From assembly GCF_003441595.1 (NCBI RefSeq), contig NZ_CP031848.1:930001-994000 (forward strand): a DNA stretch of 64,000 nucleotides, read 5' to 3'. This stretch comes from Marinobacter sp. Arc7-DN-1. GTDB lineage: Bacteria > Pseudomonadota > Gammaproteobacteria > Pseudomonadales > Oleiphilaceae. Under the pieces are notes generated by a model, which saw only the letters and a program-made list of their open reading frames with translations, did no database searches and was not told the origin of the DNA. Made by a program: the position numbers and the translations under genes. Of the stretch, positions 1-8,019 are shown in pieces; within the stretch, counting starts at the first letter, position 1, and every line of letters begins with the position of its first letter.

Positions 1-42
1 TTCACAAACGATCTTCTTAACGCGCTCTTCAACTGTACTCAT
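1..42 (-). CDS. acpP: Acyl carrier protein, N-terminal fragment (cut by window edge)
   Basis: Only the first 14 codons are inside the window. They read MSTVEERVKKIVCE, the usual start of bacterial acyl carrier protein, which carries the growing acyl chain on a phosphopantetheine arm during fatty-acid synthesis. The serine that bears the arm lies outside the window. A GAGG Shine-Dalgarno sits just upstream of the ATG at 42. It follows fabG on the same strand, which is the normal fab cluster order and supports the call. The fragment is too short for more. Confidence 0.85.
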   Translation of the reverse strand, partial: MSTVEERVKKIVCE

Positions 43-86
43 AATGTCCTCACTTTGTGTGTCAACCAAGCAACTCAAGTGCTGCC

Positions 87-115
87 AGTTTAGTTTAAAC
101 CCTACCTGCAAACAA
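87..115 (-). promoter_or_regulatory. Possible sigma70 promoter for acpP
   Basis: Read on the minus strand, TTGTTT (115-110) and TAAACT (92-87) are separated by 17 nt, upstream of acpP in the fabG-acpP gap. acpP often has its own promoter because it is needed in great excess over the fab enzymes. The -35 match is only partial, so this is tentative. Confidence 0.35.
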
Positions 116-176
116 GCAGGGATTCTGTCAAACATGTTGTGCGACAAGGAGTTGCGCACAGGCTCCGGAACGAAGC

Positions 177-920
177 TTATCCCATGTACATTCCACCGTT
201 TACATTGATGGTTTCACCCGTCACGTATCCGGCGGCATCTGATGCCAGGAAGGCAACCACAGCTGCCACTTCTTCCGGCTCACCCAGACGACCCGCGGGT
301 ATGATTTCCAGCATAGCCTCGCGCTGCCTGTCGTCCAGTTTTTTTGTCATATCCGTGTCAATAAATCCCGGCGCCACGCAATTCGCGGTAATGCCCCGGT
401 TCGACATTTCCTTGGCAAGGCTTCGGGTAAAGCCTTCCACCCCGGCTTTGGCGGCGCAGTAGTTACCCTGCCCGGGATTACCCATACCTGCAACCACTGA
501 ACTGATATTGACAATCCGACCCCACCTCGCCTTCGCCATTCCACGAAGCACAGCTTTGCTGGTGCGATAGACGCTGGACAGATTGGTTTCCAGAACCGAC
601 GCCCAGTCCTCGTCTTTCAGGCGCATCAGCAGGTTATCACGGGTAATGCCGGCATTATTGACGAGAATCAGCGGCGCACCGGATCTCTCGGTCAACTCCT
701 TCAGACCCGCCTCGATGCTGGCGGGATCTGCCACATTCATAACCATGCCGTAGCCCTTGAGCCCGGCAGACTGCAGATCGTTGGTGATGGATTCGGCACC
801 GCCGGCGCTGGTGGCCGTACCGATGACTTCAGCGCCCTGCTCGGCCAATGCACGGGCAATCGCCTGGCCAATTCCGCGGGTCGCACCGGTTACCAGTGCA
901 ATCTTACCTTCCAGAGACAT
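177..920 (-). CDS. fabG: 3-oxoacyl-[acyl-carrier-protein] reductase FabG
   Basis: NADPH-dependent reduction of 3-oxoacyl-ACP to 3-hydroxyacyl-ACP, the first reduction in each cytosolic fatty-acid elongation cycle. The 247-aa product is a complete short-chain dehydrogenase. It has the cofactor motif TGATRGIG at 11-18, NNAG at 88-91, and the catalytic Ser140/Tyr154/Lys158 set in NISS and YCAAK. The C-terminus GETINVNGGMYMG is typical of FabG. It lies between fabD, 18 nt upstream, and acpP downstream, and is probably transcribed with fabD. Many short-chain dehydrogenases look alike, but length, motifs and neighbours agree. Confidence 0.96.
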   Translation of the reverse strand: MSLEGKIALVTGATRGIGQAIARALAEQGAEVIGTATSAGGAESITNDLQSAGLKGYGMVMNVADPASIEAGLKELTERSGAPLILVNNAGITRDNLLMRLKDEDWASVLETNLSSVYRTSKAVLRGMAKARWGRIVNISSVVAGMGNPGQGNYCAAKAGVEGFTRSLAKEMSNRGITANCVAPGFIDTDMTKKLDDRQREAMLEIIPAGRLGEPEEVAAVVAFLASDAAGYVTGETINVNGGMYMG

Positions 921-938
921 GAATCACTCCCTTTCGTT

Positions 939-1877
939 TCAGGACTGGCTGAACGCGTCAAGCGCCTTCGCCAGCGAGTCCGGATCTTCGATACTGTGAA
1001 CCGCCAGTGCCCGGTCAATACGCTTTGCAAGTCCGGCCAGGACCTTACCGGTACCGCATTCAACAGCCACTTCCACACCGTTACTCACGAGGGTACGAAC
1101 GGAATCCGTCCACCGGACCGGCGAATAGAGCTGCTTCAGAAGATTGGCCTTCAGTGTAGCGGATTCCGTCTCGGCCGCGGCGTTAACATTTTGTATAACC
1201 GGGATGACAGCATCATTAAAGCGCACATCATCCAGGGCTTTTGCCAGCTCTTCCGACGCGCCTTTCATCAGGGCGCAATGGGACGGAACGCTGACCGGCA
1301 AAGGCATGGCCTTGCGCGCGCCTTTTTCCTTGCAGGCTTCAATGGCCCGTTCGACGGCAGCCGCCGAACCGGCTATTACCACCTGCCCGGGGGCGTTGAA
1401 GTTCACGGCGGAGACAACCTCGCCCTGAGCAGCGCTTTCACAGGCAGCGACGACATCATCATCCTCAAGACCCAGGATAGCCGCCATTTTGCCTTCCCCT
1501 GCCGGCACCGCATCCTGCATGAGCTCTCCACGAAGGCGAACCAGCCTTACCGCTTCAATGAAGTCAAGGCTCTCGGAGGCAACCAGGGCACTGTACTCGC
1601 CCAGGCTGTGGCCAGCGAGGAAGTCCGGCTTGCTGCCGCCTGCAACAAACCACTGGCGCCACAGGGCGACACTGGCTGTCAGCAGTGCAGGCTGGGTGAC
1701 CATGGTTCTGTTAAGCTCCTCGGCCGGGCCCTTCTGGCACAGCTGCCAGAGATCGTAGCCCAATACATTGGAAGCTTCAGCAAAGGTTCTGTTGATAATG
1801 GGCCAGGTTTCAGCGGCCGCCGAAAGCATACCAACGGATTGTGACCCTTGTCCGGGAAAAATAAAGGCTGATTTCAT
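939..1877 (-). CDS. fabD: Malonyl-CoA:ACP transacylase FabD
   Basis: Transfers malonyl from CoA to acyl carrier protein, supplying the extender unit for fatty-acid synthesis. The 312-aa protein has the family N-terminus with GQGSQ at 9-13, the nucleophile elbow GHSLGE at 89-94 (Ser91), and the partner His200 in VPSH. It sits between plsX and fabG on the same strand. fabH, which separates plsX and fabD in Escherichia coli, is absent from the 112-nt gap, as in Pseudomonas. Initiation of chain synthesis must therefore use a ketoacyl synthase III encoded elsewhere. Confidence 0.96.
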   Translation of the reverse strand: MKSAFIFPGQGSQSVGMLSAAAETWPIINRTFAEASNVLGYDLWQLCQKGPAEELNRTMVTQPALLTASVALWRQWFVAGGSKPDFLAGHSLGEYSALVASESLDFIEAVRLVRLRGELMQDAVPAGEGKMAAILGLEDDDVVAACESAAQGEVVSAVNFNAPGQVVIAGSAAAVERAIEACKEKGARKAMPLPVSVPSHCALMKGASEELAKALDDVRFNDAVIPVIQNVNAAAETESATLKANLLKQLYSPVRWTDSVRTLVSNGVEVAVECGTGKVLAGLAKRIDRALAVHSIEDPDSLAKALDAFSQS

Positions 1878-1989
1878 AAGCGGGATCTTATCGTCATTAA
1901 AGGGTTACGGGAGATTAGCCAATAGTACAAGGTAGGCCAATTATCCGCGAATGTGTGGCCAGATCGGGACAGACTTTAGTCTCAGGCGC

Positions 1990-3021
1990 TCAAAGCATGA
2001 GGTCGTCGAGGCGCTCATTGATCCGGCGGGGCACTTCCAGTTCAACTTCCCTGACAGCCTGACGAATGGCTGACAGCATGGCTCGCTCGTTGGCGTTGCC
2101 ATGGCTCTTGATAACCACGCCCTGCAACCCGAGCAGGCTGGCGCCATTGTGACGGGAGGGGTCCATCAACCGAAGCAGCCGGCCAATAATCGGCCTGGCC
2201 AGCAGACCAACCAGCCTGCCGTAGAGATTCCGGGTGAAAGCCTGCTCCATCAACTCAATCAGGAGTCCGGCAACGCCTTCACCGGTTTTCAGGGCGATAT
2301 TCCCGACAAACCCGTCACACACAACCACATCGGCCACATCCCGGAACAGATCGCTCCCCTCCACGTAACCGATGTAATTGACAGTGTCGCACTGGGCCAG
2401 CATGTGAGAGGCCAGACGGACCTGCTCATTGCCCTTGATCTCTTCTTCCCCGACATTCAGCAAGGCCACCCGGGGTTCCGCCTGCTGGCAGATAGCCGAG
2501 GCCATCAGGGAGCCCATCAGGGCATACTGATAGAGATTTTCGGCGGTTGAATCGACATTGGCACCAAGATCAAGGACGTGACAACGCCCGCGGAGAGAGG
2601 GAATCAGCTTGGCGATAGCCGGTCGCTCTATGCCCGGATACATGCGAATGATGGTACGGCCAAACGCCATCAGGGCGCCGGTGTTCCCGGCACTGACACA
2701 GCCCTGAGCTTCGTCGTCACGGACCAGACTCAGGGCAATGGCCATGGATGAGTTTTTCTTGTGACGGAGCGCATGGGACGGGCGCTCATTCATGCGCACC
2801 ACATCTGCCGCCTCAACAATGCGGATTCTTGCATGCCCCTCACGCAACAAAGCCTCAAGCTCGCTCCGGACTCCGACCAGAACGATGCTCAAGGCTTCGT
2901 TTTCACGCACCGCCTGTAGCGACGCAGCAACCACAACCGCGGCTCCGCGGTCGCCACCCATGGCGTCAATCGCAATGGTGACCGGCTTCACCGTTCTGCC
3001 ATCCGATTCCGTGCGGTGCAT
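1990..3021 (-). CDS. plsX: Phosphate acyltransferase PlsX
   Basis: Makes acyl-phosphate from acyl-ACP, the acyl donor for PlsY in phosphatidic acid synthesis; a peripheral membrane enzyme. The N-terminal signature AIDAMGGDRG and the GFVGNIALKTGEG stretch are characteristic, and about 340 aa is the normal length. The start is uncertain. The ATG at 3021 lies 13 nt after the rpmF stop but has little Shine-Dalgarno. A GTG at 2991 (VKPVTIAIDAMGG) lines up better with typical family starts. Order rpmF-plsX-fabD is the conserved lipid/ribosome block, driven in part from the promoter before yceD. Confidence 0.95.
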   Translation of the reverse strand: MHRTESDGRTVKPVTIAIDAMGGDRGAAVVVAASLQAVRENEALSIVLVGVRSELEALLREGHARIRIVEAADVVRMNERPSHALRHKKNSSMAIALSLVRDDEAQGCVSAGNTGALMAFGRTIIRMYPGIERPAIAKLIPSLRGRCHVLDLGANVDSTAENLYQYALMGSLMASAICQQAEPRVALLNVGEEEIKGNEQVRLASHMLAQCDTVNYIGYVEGSDLFRDVADVVVCDGFVGNIALKTGEGVAGLLIELMEQAFTRNLYGRLVGLLARPIIGRLLRLMDPSRHNGASLLGLQGVVIKSHGNANERAMLSAIRQAVREVELEVPRRINERLDDLML

Positions 3022-3034
3022 AGCGACAACGAGA

Positions 3035-3214
3035 TTACTCGTCGCGTGCTTCGATTACCTGCTTACCACGGTAGAAACCGTCTGGAGACACGTGGTGACG
3101 ACGATGAACTTCACCGGTGGTCGCGTCGGTGCTCAGAGCGGCAGTGCTCAGAGCGTCGTGTGAACGGCGCATGCCGCGCTTGGAACGGGTTTTGCGATTC
3201 TTCTGTACAGCCAT
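3035..3214 (-). CDS. rpmF: 50S ribosomal protein L32
   Basis: A 59-codon gene. The product starts [20 protein letters not shown], the hallmark of L32, a small basic protein of the large ribosomal subunit. It continues through a histidine-rich [15 protein letters not shown] segment to the end. The zinc-binding cysteines of some L32 proteins are absent, as is usual in gammaproteobacteria. It lies between yceD (101 nt upstream) and plsX (13 nt downstream) on the same strand, an arrangement conserved across proteobacteria. Confidence 0.96.
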   Translation of the reverse strand: MAVQKNRKTRSKRGMRRSHDALSTAALSTDATTGEVHRRHHVSPDGFYRGKQVIEARDE

Positions 3215-3315
3215 GATTATGCTCCTGACCTGTTAACGTAAACTTTGTATTACTCGGAAAGTAACGTGTGTTCGTTTGATGGGCGCCGGCTTCCCCTCAG
3301 GAAACCCGCGCCCGG

Positions 3316-3870
3316 TTAATGCTTTGTCTTCTTGAGATCCGCCAGCACGCTGAACGGGTTCTCGCCCGACTTTCTCACTGGCGGTGCCGCGGAGCCCTCA
3401 GGCTCGTAAGCCTCCAGATCTTCCCGGGCCGGACACTCATTCCGATCATGAAGCGGGAACGGTGGCAGTACCAGCAACAGCTCGTCTTCTGCCATTGACC
3501 AAAGATCTGCACTGAAATCATCGGTCAGGTAAGGCTCAAGCTCGTTCGGCAGCTGTTTCGCCTGTTCATCACTGGTTACCAACCCCAGGCTGAACCGGGA
3601 AACCAGTGTCGCGCCCATGGAACCCATGCAGCGCTGACACTCCAGCTCCACCGGAGCCTCCAGCTCACCCGAGACAACACGACGACGCTCACTGTCCATA
3701 TAAAAGGACAACTTCACCCGACACGCAGCATTCTCTGAAAACCCCAGAACAGCTTCCCGGAAACGGCCAAGCCCGCTGAGGGGAATGATTCCCTCCAGAG
3801 TGCTGTTTTGTTCCGCCAACCGGTAAGGATCAACAGATTTGGGTAACTCGGCGTTTGGCGCTTTTGACAT
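3316..3870 (-). CDS. yceD: YceD/DUF177 family protein, 23S rRNA accumulation factor-like
   Basis: Homologue of YceD, a conserved protein always found next to rpmF and linked to 23S rRNA accumulation in bacteria and plants; the biochemical role is not settled. The 184-aa product has the family CxxC (LECQRC) near the middle, then the acidic VEDEL-like region (MAEDELLLVLPPFPLHD) and ends NPFSVLADLKKTKH, all typical. The ATG at 3870 has no Shine-Dalgarno and lies only about 3 nt downstream of the predicted transcription start (see promoter 3880-3908), so the mRNA may be leaderless. It heads the yceD-rpmF-plsX-fabD-fabG block. Confidence 0.88.
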   Translation of the reverse strand: MSKAPNAELPKSVDPYRLAEQNSTLEGIIPLSGLGRFREAVLGFSENAACRVKLSFYMDSERRRVVSGELEAPVELECQRCMGSMGATLVSRFSLGLVTSDEQAKQLPNELEPYLTDDFSADLWSMAEDELLLVLPPFPLHDRNECPAREDLEAYEPEGSAAPPVRKSGENPFSVLADLKKTKH

Positions 3871-3879
3871 AGGCGCGCA

Positions 3880-3908
3880 ATTTTAGGGGCGCAGCCCTCT
3901 AGTGTCAA
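3880..3908 (-). promoter_or_regulatory. Strong sigma70 promoter for yceD-rpmF-plsX-fab block
   Basis: On the minus strand TTGACA (3908-3903), a 17-nt spacer and TAAAAT (3885-3880) form a near-consensus promoter. The expected start site is about 3873, three bases before the yceD ATG. No other hexamer pair this good was seen in the yceD-maf gap. Confidence 0.7.
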
Positions 3909-4009
3909 AGACTTCGTTGCTTTTTGGGCAGGGGTTCCCGTGCAGGTAAGTGTAATTTACGATAAGCGCACTCCAGTTCTTCCTCCCCGCTACCCCAAGG
4001 ACAATACAC

Positions 4010-4627
4010 ATGAGGCAAAACCCCCTGCTGCTGGCCTCGTCGTCACCTTACCGCAAGGTGCTTCTGGAACGGCTCGGCCTGCCCTTCAGTTGCGCCAGCC
4101 CTGATATTGACGAAACACCAATTCATGACGAAACCGGGGAGGCGCTGGCAACCCGCCTGGCGGAGACCAAGGCCAGGGCCCTGACAGAGCGATTTCCCGG
4201 CCACTGGATTATTGGATCTGACCAGGTAGCCTGCCTGCCGGATGGCTCCATACTGAACAAACCCGGAAATCACACACAAGCCAGGTACCAGTTACGCCTG
4301 AGCAGCGGCCACAGGGTCCTGTTCCTCACTGGTCTTGCACTGCTGGACACGGATTCTGGAAAACTGGAGCATCACTGCGAACCTTACACCGTTCACTTCC
4401 GACAGCTGACCGACGCGGAAATTGAAGCCTATCTGCGACGGGAACAACCCTATGACTGCGCTGGCAGCTTCAAGATGGAAGGCCTTGGCATCACTCTTTT
4501 TGAAGCACTGGAAGGCCGGGACCCGAACAGTCTCGTAGGACTACCACTGATTGCCCTGAACGACATGCTGCGACGCTGGGGCCGGAATCCGCTGCTGGAA
4601 AACCGGCCTGATGCGCCCCGGGTTTAA
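4010..4627 (+). CDS. maf: Maf-family nucleotide pyrophosphatase (YceF-type)
   Basis: Maf proteins hydrolyse non-canonical nucleoside triphosphates to monophosphates; the YceF branch acts on 7-methyl-GTP. The 205-aa protein begins with the family signature LLLASSSPYRKVLLERLGL. It has ETKA in the catalytic region, the SDQV loop (IIGSDQVACL), and a conserved C-terminal GLPL motif. It is divergent from yceD with a 139-nt gap, as in the E. coli yceF-yceD arrangement, which favours the YceF branch over YhdE. Its last 4 nt overlap the convergent sppA stop. Confidence 0.9.
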   Translation: MRQNPLLLASSSPYRKVLLERLGLPFSCASPDIDETPIHDETGEALATRLAETKARALTERFPGHWIIGSDQVACLPDGSILNKPGNHTQARYQLRLSSGHRVLFLTGLALLDTDSGKLEHHCEPYTVHFRQLTDAEIEAYLRREQPYDCAGSFKMEGLGITLFEALEGRDPNSLVGLPLIALNDMLRRWGRNPLLENRPDAPRV

Positions 4628-5667
4628 CGAAGCTCCAGACGGGACTCCATCAGCTGACTGGCAAAGCCCGTCCCGAAGGCAACGCCAAGCTGGTCAACAA
4701 TGTCCTGGAGCGGCGATTTGCGACGACTGTAATCCACCAGCTCTTCCTGGCCGATAATCTGCCGGGCGACGTGCGAAGCGCTGCCCACCCCATCCACCAG
4801 GCCGAGCTCGACCGCCTGGTCGCCGCTCCAGACCAGACCGCTGAACAGACGCTCATCATCGGCCAGCCGATCACCCCGACCCTGCTTTACCGCCTCAATG
4901 AACTGTTGATGGGTGTTTTCGAGCACACTCTGCCAGAACATCACTTCTTCTTCCTGCTCTGGCGAAAAAGGATCAAGGAAGGCCTTATTCTCACCCGCTG
5001 TGTACAGGCGTCGATCAACCCCAATCTTTTCCATCACACCGGTAAAGCCGAAGCCACCGGCAACAACGCCAATGGACCCCACAAGGCTGGCACGATTGGC
5101 GTAAATCTCATCGGCGGCCGAGGCGATATAATAAGCCCCGGAAGCGCCGATGTCGGAAATCACGGCGTACACTTTCTTTTCCGGATATTCTTCACGCAGC
5201 CGCTTTATTTCATCGTATACGTACCCCGACTGAACCGGGCTTCCGCCGGGGCTGTTGATTCGAAGAATCACCGCCACCGAGTTTGGCTCCTCAAAAGCAG
5301 AACGAAGCGAACCGACAATATTATCGGCGCTCGCCAGCTCATCCGCCGCTATCGGGCCGTTAATCTCAACCAGGGCGGTATGCTTACCAGAGACACTGCT
5401 CAAAGTGTCTCCGAACGGAGCCTTCAGCATGAAAAGCAACGCAATCAGATAACCGAAGGTAAGGAGCTTGAAAAAAATCCCCCACCGGCGGCTTCTACGC
5501 TGCTCGGCCTGGAGCGACATCACCAGTTTTTCAATGAGTTTCCAGTCCCGGCCGGACTCCGGCGGCAATTTTGGCGACTTGCGGCCAAACAACGGCTTAC
5601 TGTCCTTTTCAGGCTCCACTGGCTCATCTCCCCAATCAGGGGACTTATCGGAATCCCAGTCACTCAT
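4624..5667 (-). CDS. sppA: Signal peptide peptidase SppA, short (36K) type
   Basis: Membrane-anchored serine protease that degrades signal peptides left after export. The 347-aa protein has an acidic cytoplasmic start, one membrane segment at about 61-81 and a single S49 protease domain facing the periplasm. Ser176 in DIGASGAYY and Lys228 in GENKAF fit the Ser/Lys dyad. Their 52-residue spacing equals that of the Bacillus subtilis short SppA (Ser147/Lys199). It is about half the length of E. coli SppA, so it should work as a larger oligomer. It is followed upstream by the HAD gene on the same strand. Confidence 0.93.
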   Translation of the reverse strand: MSDWDSDKSPDWGDEPVEPEKDSKPLFGRKSPKLPPESGRDWKLIEKLVMSLQAEQRRSRRWGIFFKLLTFGYLIALLFMLKAPFGDTLSSVSGKHTALVEINGPIAADELASADNIVGSLRSAFEEPNSVAVILRINSPGGSPVQSGYVYDEIKRLREEYPEKKVYAVISDIGASGAYYIASAADEIYANRASLVGSIGVVAGGFGFTGVMEKIGVDRRLYTAGENKAFLDPFSPEQEEEVMFWQSVLENTHQQFIEAVKQGRGDRLADDERLFSGLVWSGDQAVELGLVDGVGSASHVARQIIGQEELVDYSRRKSPLQDIVDQLGVAFGTGFASQLMESRLELR

Positions 5668-5715
5668 TCATTCATCCTGTCAGCAACATCGATTAAATTG
5701 GCTAATCCGGCTCGC

Positions 5716-6363
5716 TCAGAGCCCAAGTACCCGGCGCAGGCCGGGCACGGTATCAACAATGGCATGGGGCGAATAGTCACCCAGAACATCACGCTTGTGT
5801 ACGCCCCACTCGACACCGATGGAAGGCATTCCGATACGCCGGGCCATTTCGAGATCGTAGCGGGTGTCGCCGACCATTACCGCTTCGGCCGGCTCAATTC
5901 CGTAGAAATTCAGAATCTGCTCGAGCATTGCAGGATCCGGCTTTGAGCGGGTCTCATCCGCGCACCGGGTTATCTCGAAATAACTGCCAAGCCCGCTGGA
6001 AACGAGGGCCGAATCGAGCCCCCGACGGCTCTTGCCGGTGGCGACGGAACAGCTGCGACCAGAACCGCGAAGGTCAGCCACCACATCCGCCATACCCTCA
6101 AACACATTCTGGGGCGTGGTGGTCTTGCTGAAGAAGTAACCCGCATAGCCCTCCCGGATACTATTCATCTCGTCACAACTGATGCCCGGATAAAGTTTCT
6201 CCAGCGCTTCGACCATACCAAGACCGATTATATCCCGGTAGGCCTCACGCTCCAGGGCCGGGTAACCCAGATCGGTCGCCGCCTGATGCAGGCTGTCGGC
6301 GATGTGCTCGACCGAATCCACCAGCGTCCCGTCCCAGTCAAAAATAACCACTCTGACGTTCAT
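5716..6363 (-). CDS. HAD-superfamily phosphatase (phosphoglycolate phosphatase-like)
   Basis: Small-molecule phosphatase of the haloacid dehalogenase superfamily, subfamily IA. The 215-aa protein has motif I FDWDGT at 8-13 (Asp9 nucleophile, Asp11), motif II Thr109 in VATGKS, Lys141, and the motif IV pair Asp166/Asp170 in VGDTRYD, with an alpha-helical cap between motifs I and II. The substrate cannot be read from sequence; phosphoglycolate or a sugar phosphate is plausible. Its start overlaps the rluC stop by 4 nt (ATGA), so the two are translationally coupled. The pairing rluC-HAD-sppA is common in Pseudomonas relatives. Confidence 0.85.
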   Translation of the reverse strand: MNVRVVIFDWDGTLVDSVEHIADSLHQAATDLGYPALEREAYRDIIGLGMVEALEKLYPGISCDEMNSIREGYAGYFFSKTTTPQNVFEGMADVVADLRGSGRSCSVATGKSRRGLDSALVSSGLGSYFEITRCADETRSKPDPAMLEQILNFYGIEPAEAVMVGDTRYDLEMARRIGMPSIGVEWGVHKRDVLGDYSPHAIVDTVPGLRRVLGL

Positions 6364-7424
6364 TGACCTGTTCCTTTAATGCGTGCCCCAAGTTTTTCCA
6401 GCGCCTCGCTGAATGCATCGTCGTACGGAGCCTCAAGGCGCACGGCCTCCCCCGACACGGGCAAGGTAAATTCGAGAGCCCTGGCATGAAGCATCAGGCG
6501 CTGCCCACCGATCGCCCTGAACGCTTTCAGGCTGACATCATCCATATACTTGTCGTCACCTGCAATCGGATGACCCGCCCAGGCACTGTGAACCCTGATC
6601 TGGTGTGTTCGCCCGGTTATGGGTGAGGCCTCCACCAGGCTGTAGCCCTGATAACGATAAAGGCAACGGAAGGTAGTCAATGACGCTTTCCCCGATTCGT
6701 CAACCTTCACCCGACGCTCGCCATTGGGCATCTCGTAACGCAGAAGGGGGACATCAACCCGGTCAACACTGGCCTGCCAGTCACCGGCCACCAACGCGTG
6801 GTAGTGCTTTCTTACCCGTTTCTGGCGAAGTTCGTCCTGCAGATAGCGCAGTGCTGAGCGCTTCTTGGCCACCATAACCAGGCCGGACGTGTCACGATCC
6901 AGCCGGTGCACAAGCTCCAGAAACTTTGCCGATGGCCGGGCCGAACGCAAGACTTCAATCAGACCGAAACTCAGGCCACTGCCGCCATGAACGGCAATGC
7001 CGGAGGGTTTGTTGACCACCAGCATCTGTTCATTCTCGAAAATGACCGCGGCCTCAATGACCCCCTGCACCCGGGAGCCGGGCGCGACCTGCTCCGGCTT
7101 TTCCTTGCGAATTACGGGAGGAATCCGCACCTGGTCACCGGTTTTCAGCCGGGTGTCTGGCCTCACCCGACCCTTGTTGACCCGAACCTCGCCCTTTCTG
7201 ACCAGGCGGTAGATAATACTTTTCGGCACGCCGCGCAGCTGCGCCAAAAGAAAATTATCCACCCTCTGACCTTCATTGTCCTCACCCACAGTGACCCACC
7301 GCACCCCCTGGCGAACGTCGCCGCGGTGTGCCACCGCCCCACCACCACCCCTTCCCATGGGCGATGGTGCCGCCTTGTCGGGCCTGACTCTGGCTGGCTT
7401 CTTGTTCGCGGGCTTGCGGGACAT
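6360..7424 (-). CDS. rluC: 23S rRNA pseudouridine synthase RluC
   Basis: Isomerises specific uridines (955, 2504 and 2580 in E. coli numbering) of 23S rRNA to pseudouridine. The 354-aa protein has an S4 RNA-binding domain at about 53-100, then the catalytic core with the RluA-family motif HRLDRDTSG at 173-181 (Asp176 catalytic). About 40 residues at the N-terminus are a basic, glycine-rich extension not present in the E. coli enzyme and probably disordered; a later start inside it is possible. The gene is divergent from rne, exactly as in E. coli, which separates it from the related RluA and RluD. Confidence 0.93.
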   Translation of the reverse strand: MSRKPANKKPARVRPDKAAPSPMGRGGGGAVAHRGDVRQGVRWVTVGEDNEGQRVDNFLLAQLRGVPKSIIYRLVRKGEVRVNKGRVRPDTRLKTGDQVRIPPVIRKEKPEQVAPGSRVQGVIEAAVIFENEQMLVVNKPSGIAVHGGSGLSFGLIEVLRSARPSAKFLELVHRLDRDTSGLVMVAKKRSALRYLQDELRQKRVRKHYHALVAGDWQASVDRVDVPLLRYEMPNGERRVKVDESGKASLTTFRCLYRYQGYSLVEASPITGRTHQIRVHSAWAGHPIAGDDKYMDDVSLKAFRAIGGQRLMLHARALEFTLPVSGEAVRLEAPYDDAFSEALEKLGARIKGTGQ

Positions 7425-7456
7425 GGAATTCCTATGGTGGTGACATGAATGCAGGA

Positions 7457-7485
7457 TTGAACGACAACCTGAATACTGTTATATT
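7457..7485 (+). promoter_or_regulatory. Predicted rne promoter
   Basis: TTGAAC (7457-7462) and TATATT (7480-7485) with a 17-nt spacer, read toward rne. The inferred start near 7492 gives an untranslated leader of about 530 nt before the rne ATG at 8020. RNase E genes of gammaproteobacteria are known for long leaders used in autoregulation. Confidence 0.65.
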
Positions 7486-8019
7486 CCGGCGTGCTCTGCC
7501 GTTTGTCTACGGCCTGATCAACTCAAGTCAGAAGCCGGAGCGGCAGAAGTATACCGACACTATTCGAGAGTTTGAACGCCGTGCACCCAATCACTACCGG
7601 GAACGGCGAAGTAAATGCTCCCGGAGTACCAGGCCAGATCTTGGAAAGACTGAACCCTGTCCCCGGGAGAAGAAAAAACCGCGCAGAAAACCGCGGGCGA
7701 CATCGCGAAGAATCACTGCCACGCAGGGCCGGGCCGTCCAGCTTACGAATACGACGTGAGACCCAGGCACCTGAGTGAACCTGAAAACGGATAACATGCG
7801 TCAACAGACACGAACCTTACACGACCTCTCCCTGCCTACAGGCAGCCGGATCGTCGGCGTTGGTCTCAGACCGAAAGGATCAAACCCCCGAAGGGTCTGA
7901 TTCGTCTGGCCGCCGGTCCGCCCTTGACGTAACAGGGCCCGCGGTACGCACATCCTGCTTCGCTGATGCGATCCCCTCCGGTTTTCTGTCAAACTAAACG
8001 ACAGGAACTCTTTCTTTCC
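7486..8019 (+). promoter_or_regulatory. Long 5' leader of rne
   Basis: A stretch of more than 500 nt without a convincing gene, between the predicted rne promoter and the rne start codon. Short open frames here have no Shine-Dalgarno or recognisable product. Local hairpins are visible, for example CTGCC-TACA-GGCAG at 7832-7845 and a GGTCT/AGACC element near 7861-7873. In E. coli the rne leader (361 nt) folds into hairpins that RNase E binds to destabilise its own mRNA. The same role is inferred here from position and length only. Confidence 0.5.

Noticed and set aside
1878..1989. Possible fabH remnant between fabD and plsX
   Set aside because: Only 112 nt with no matching coding sequence; absence of fabH here is normal for Pseudomonas-like genomes.
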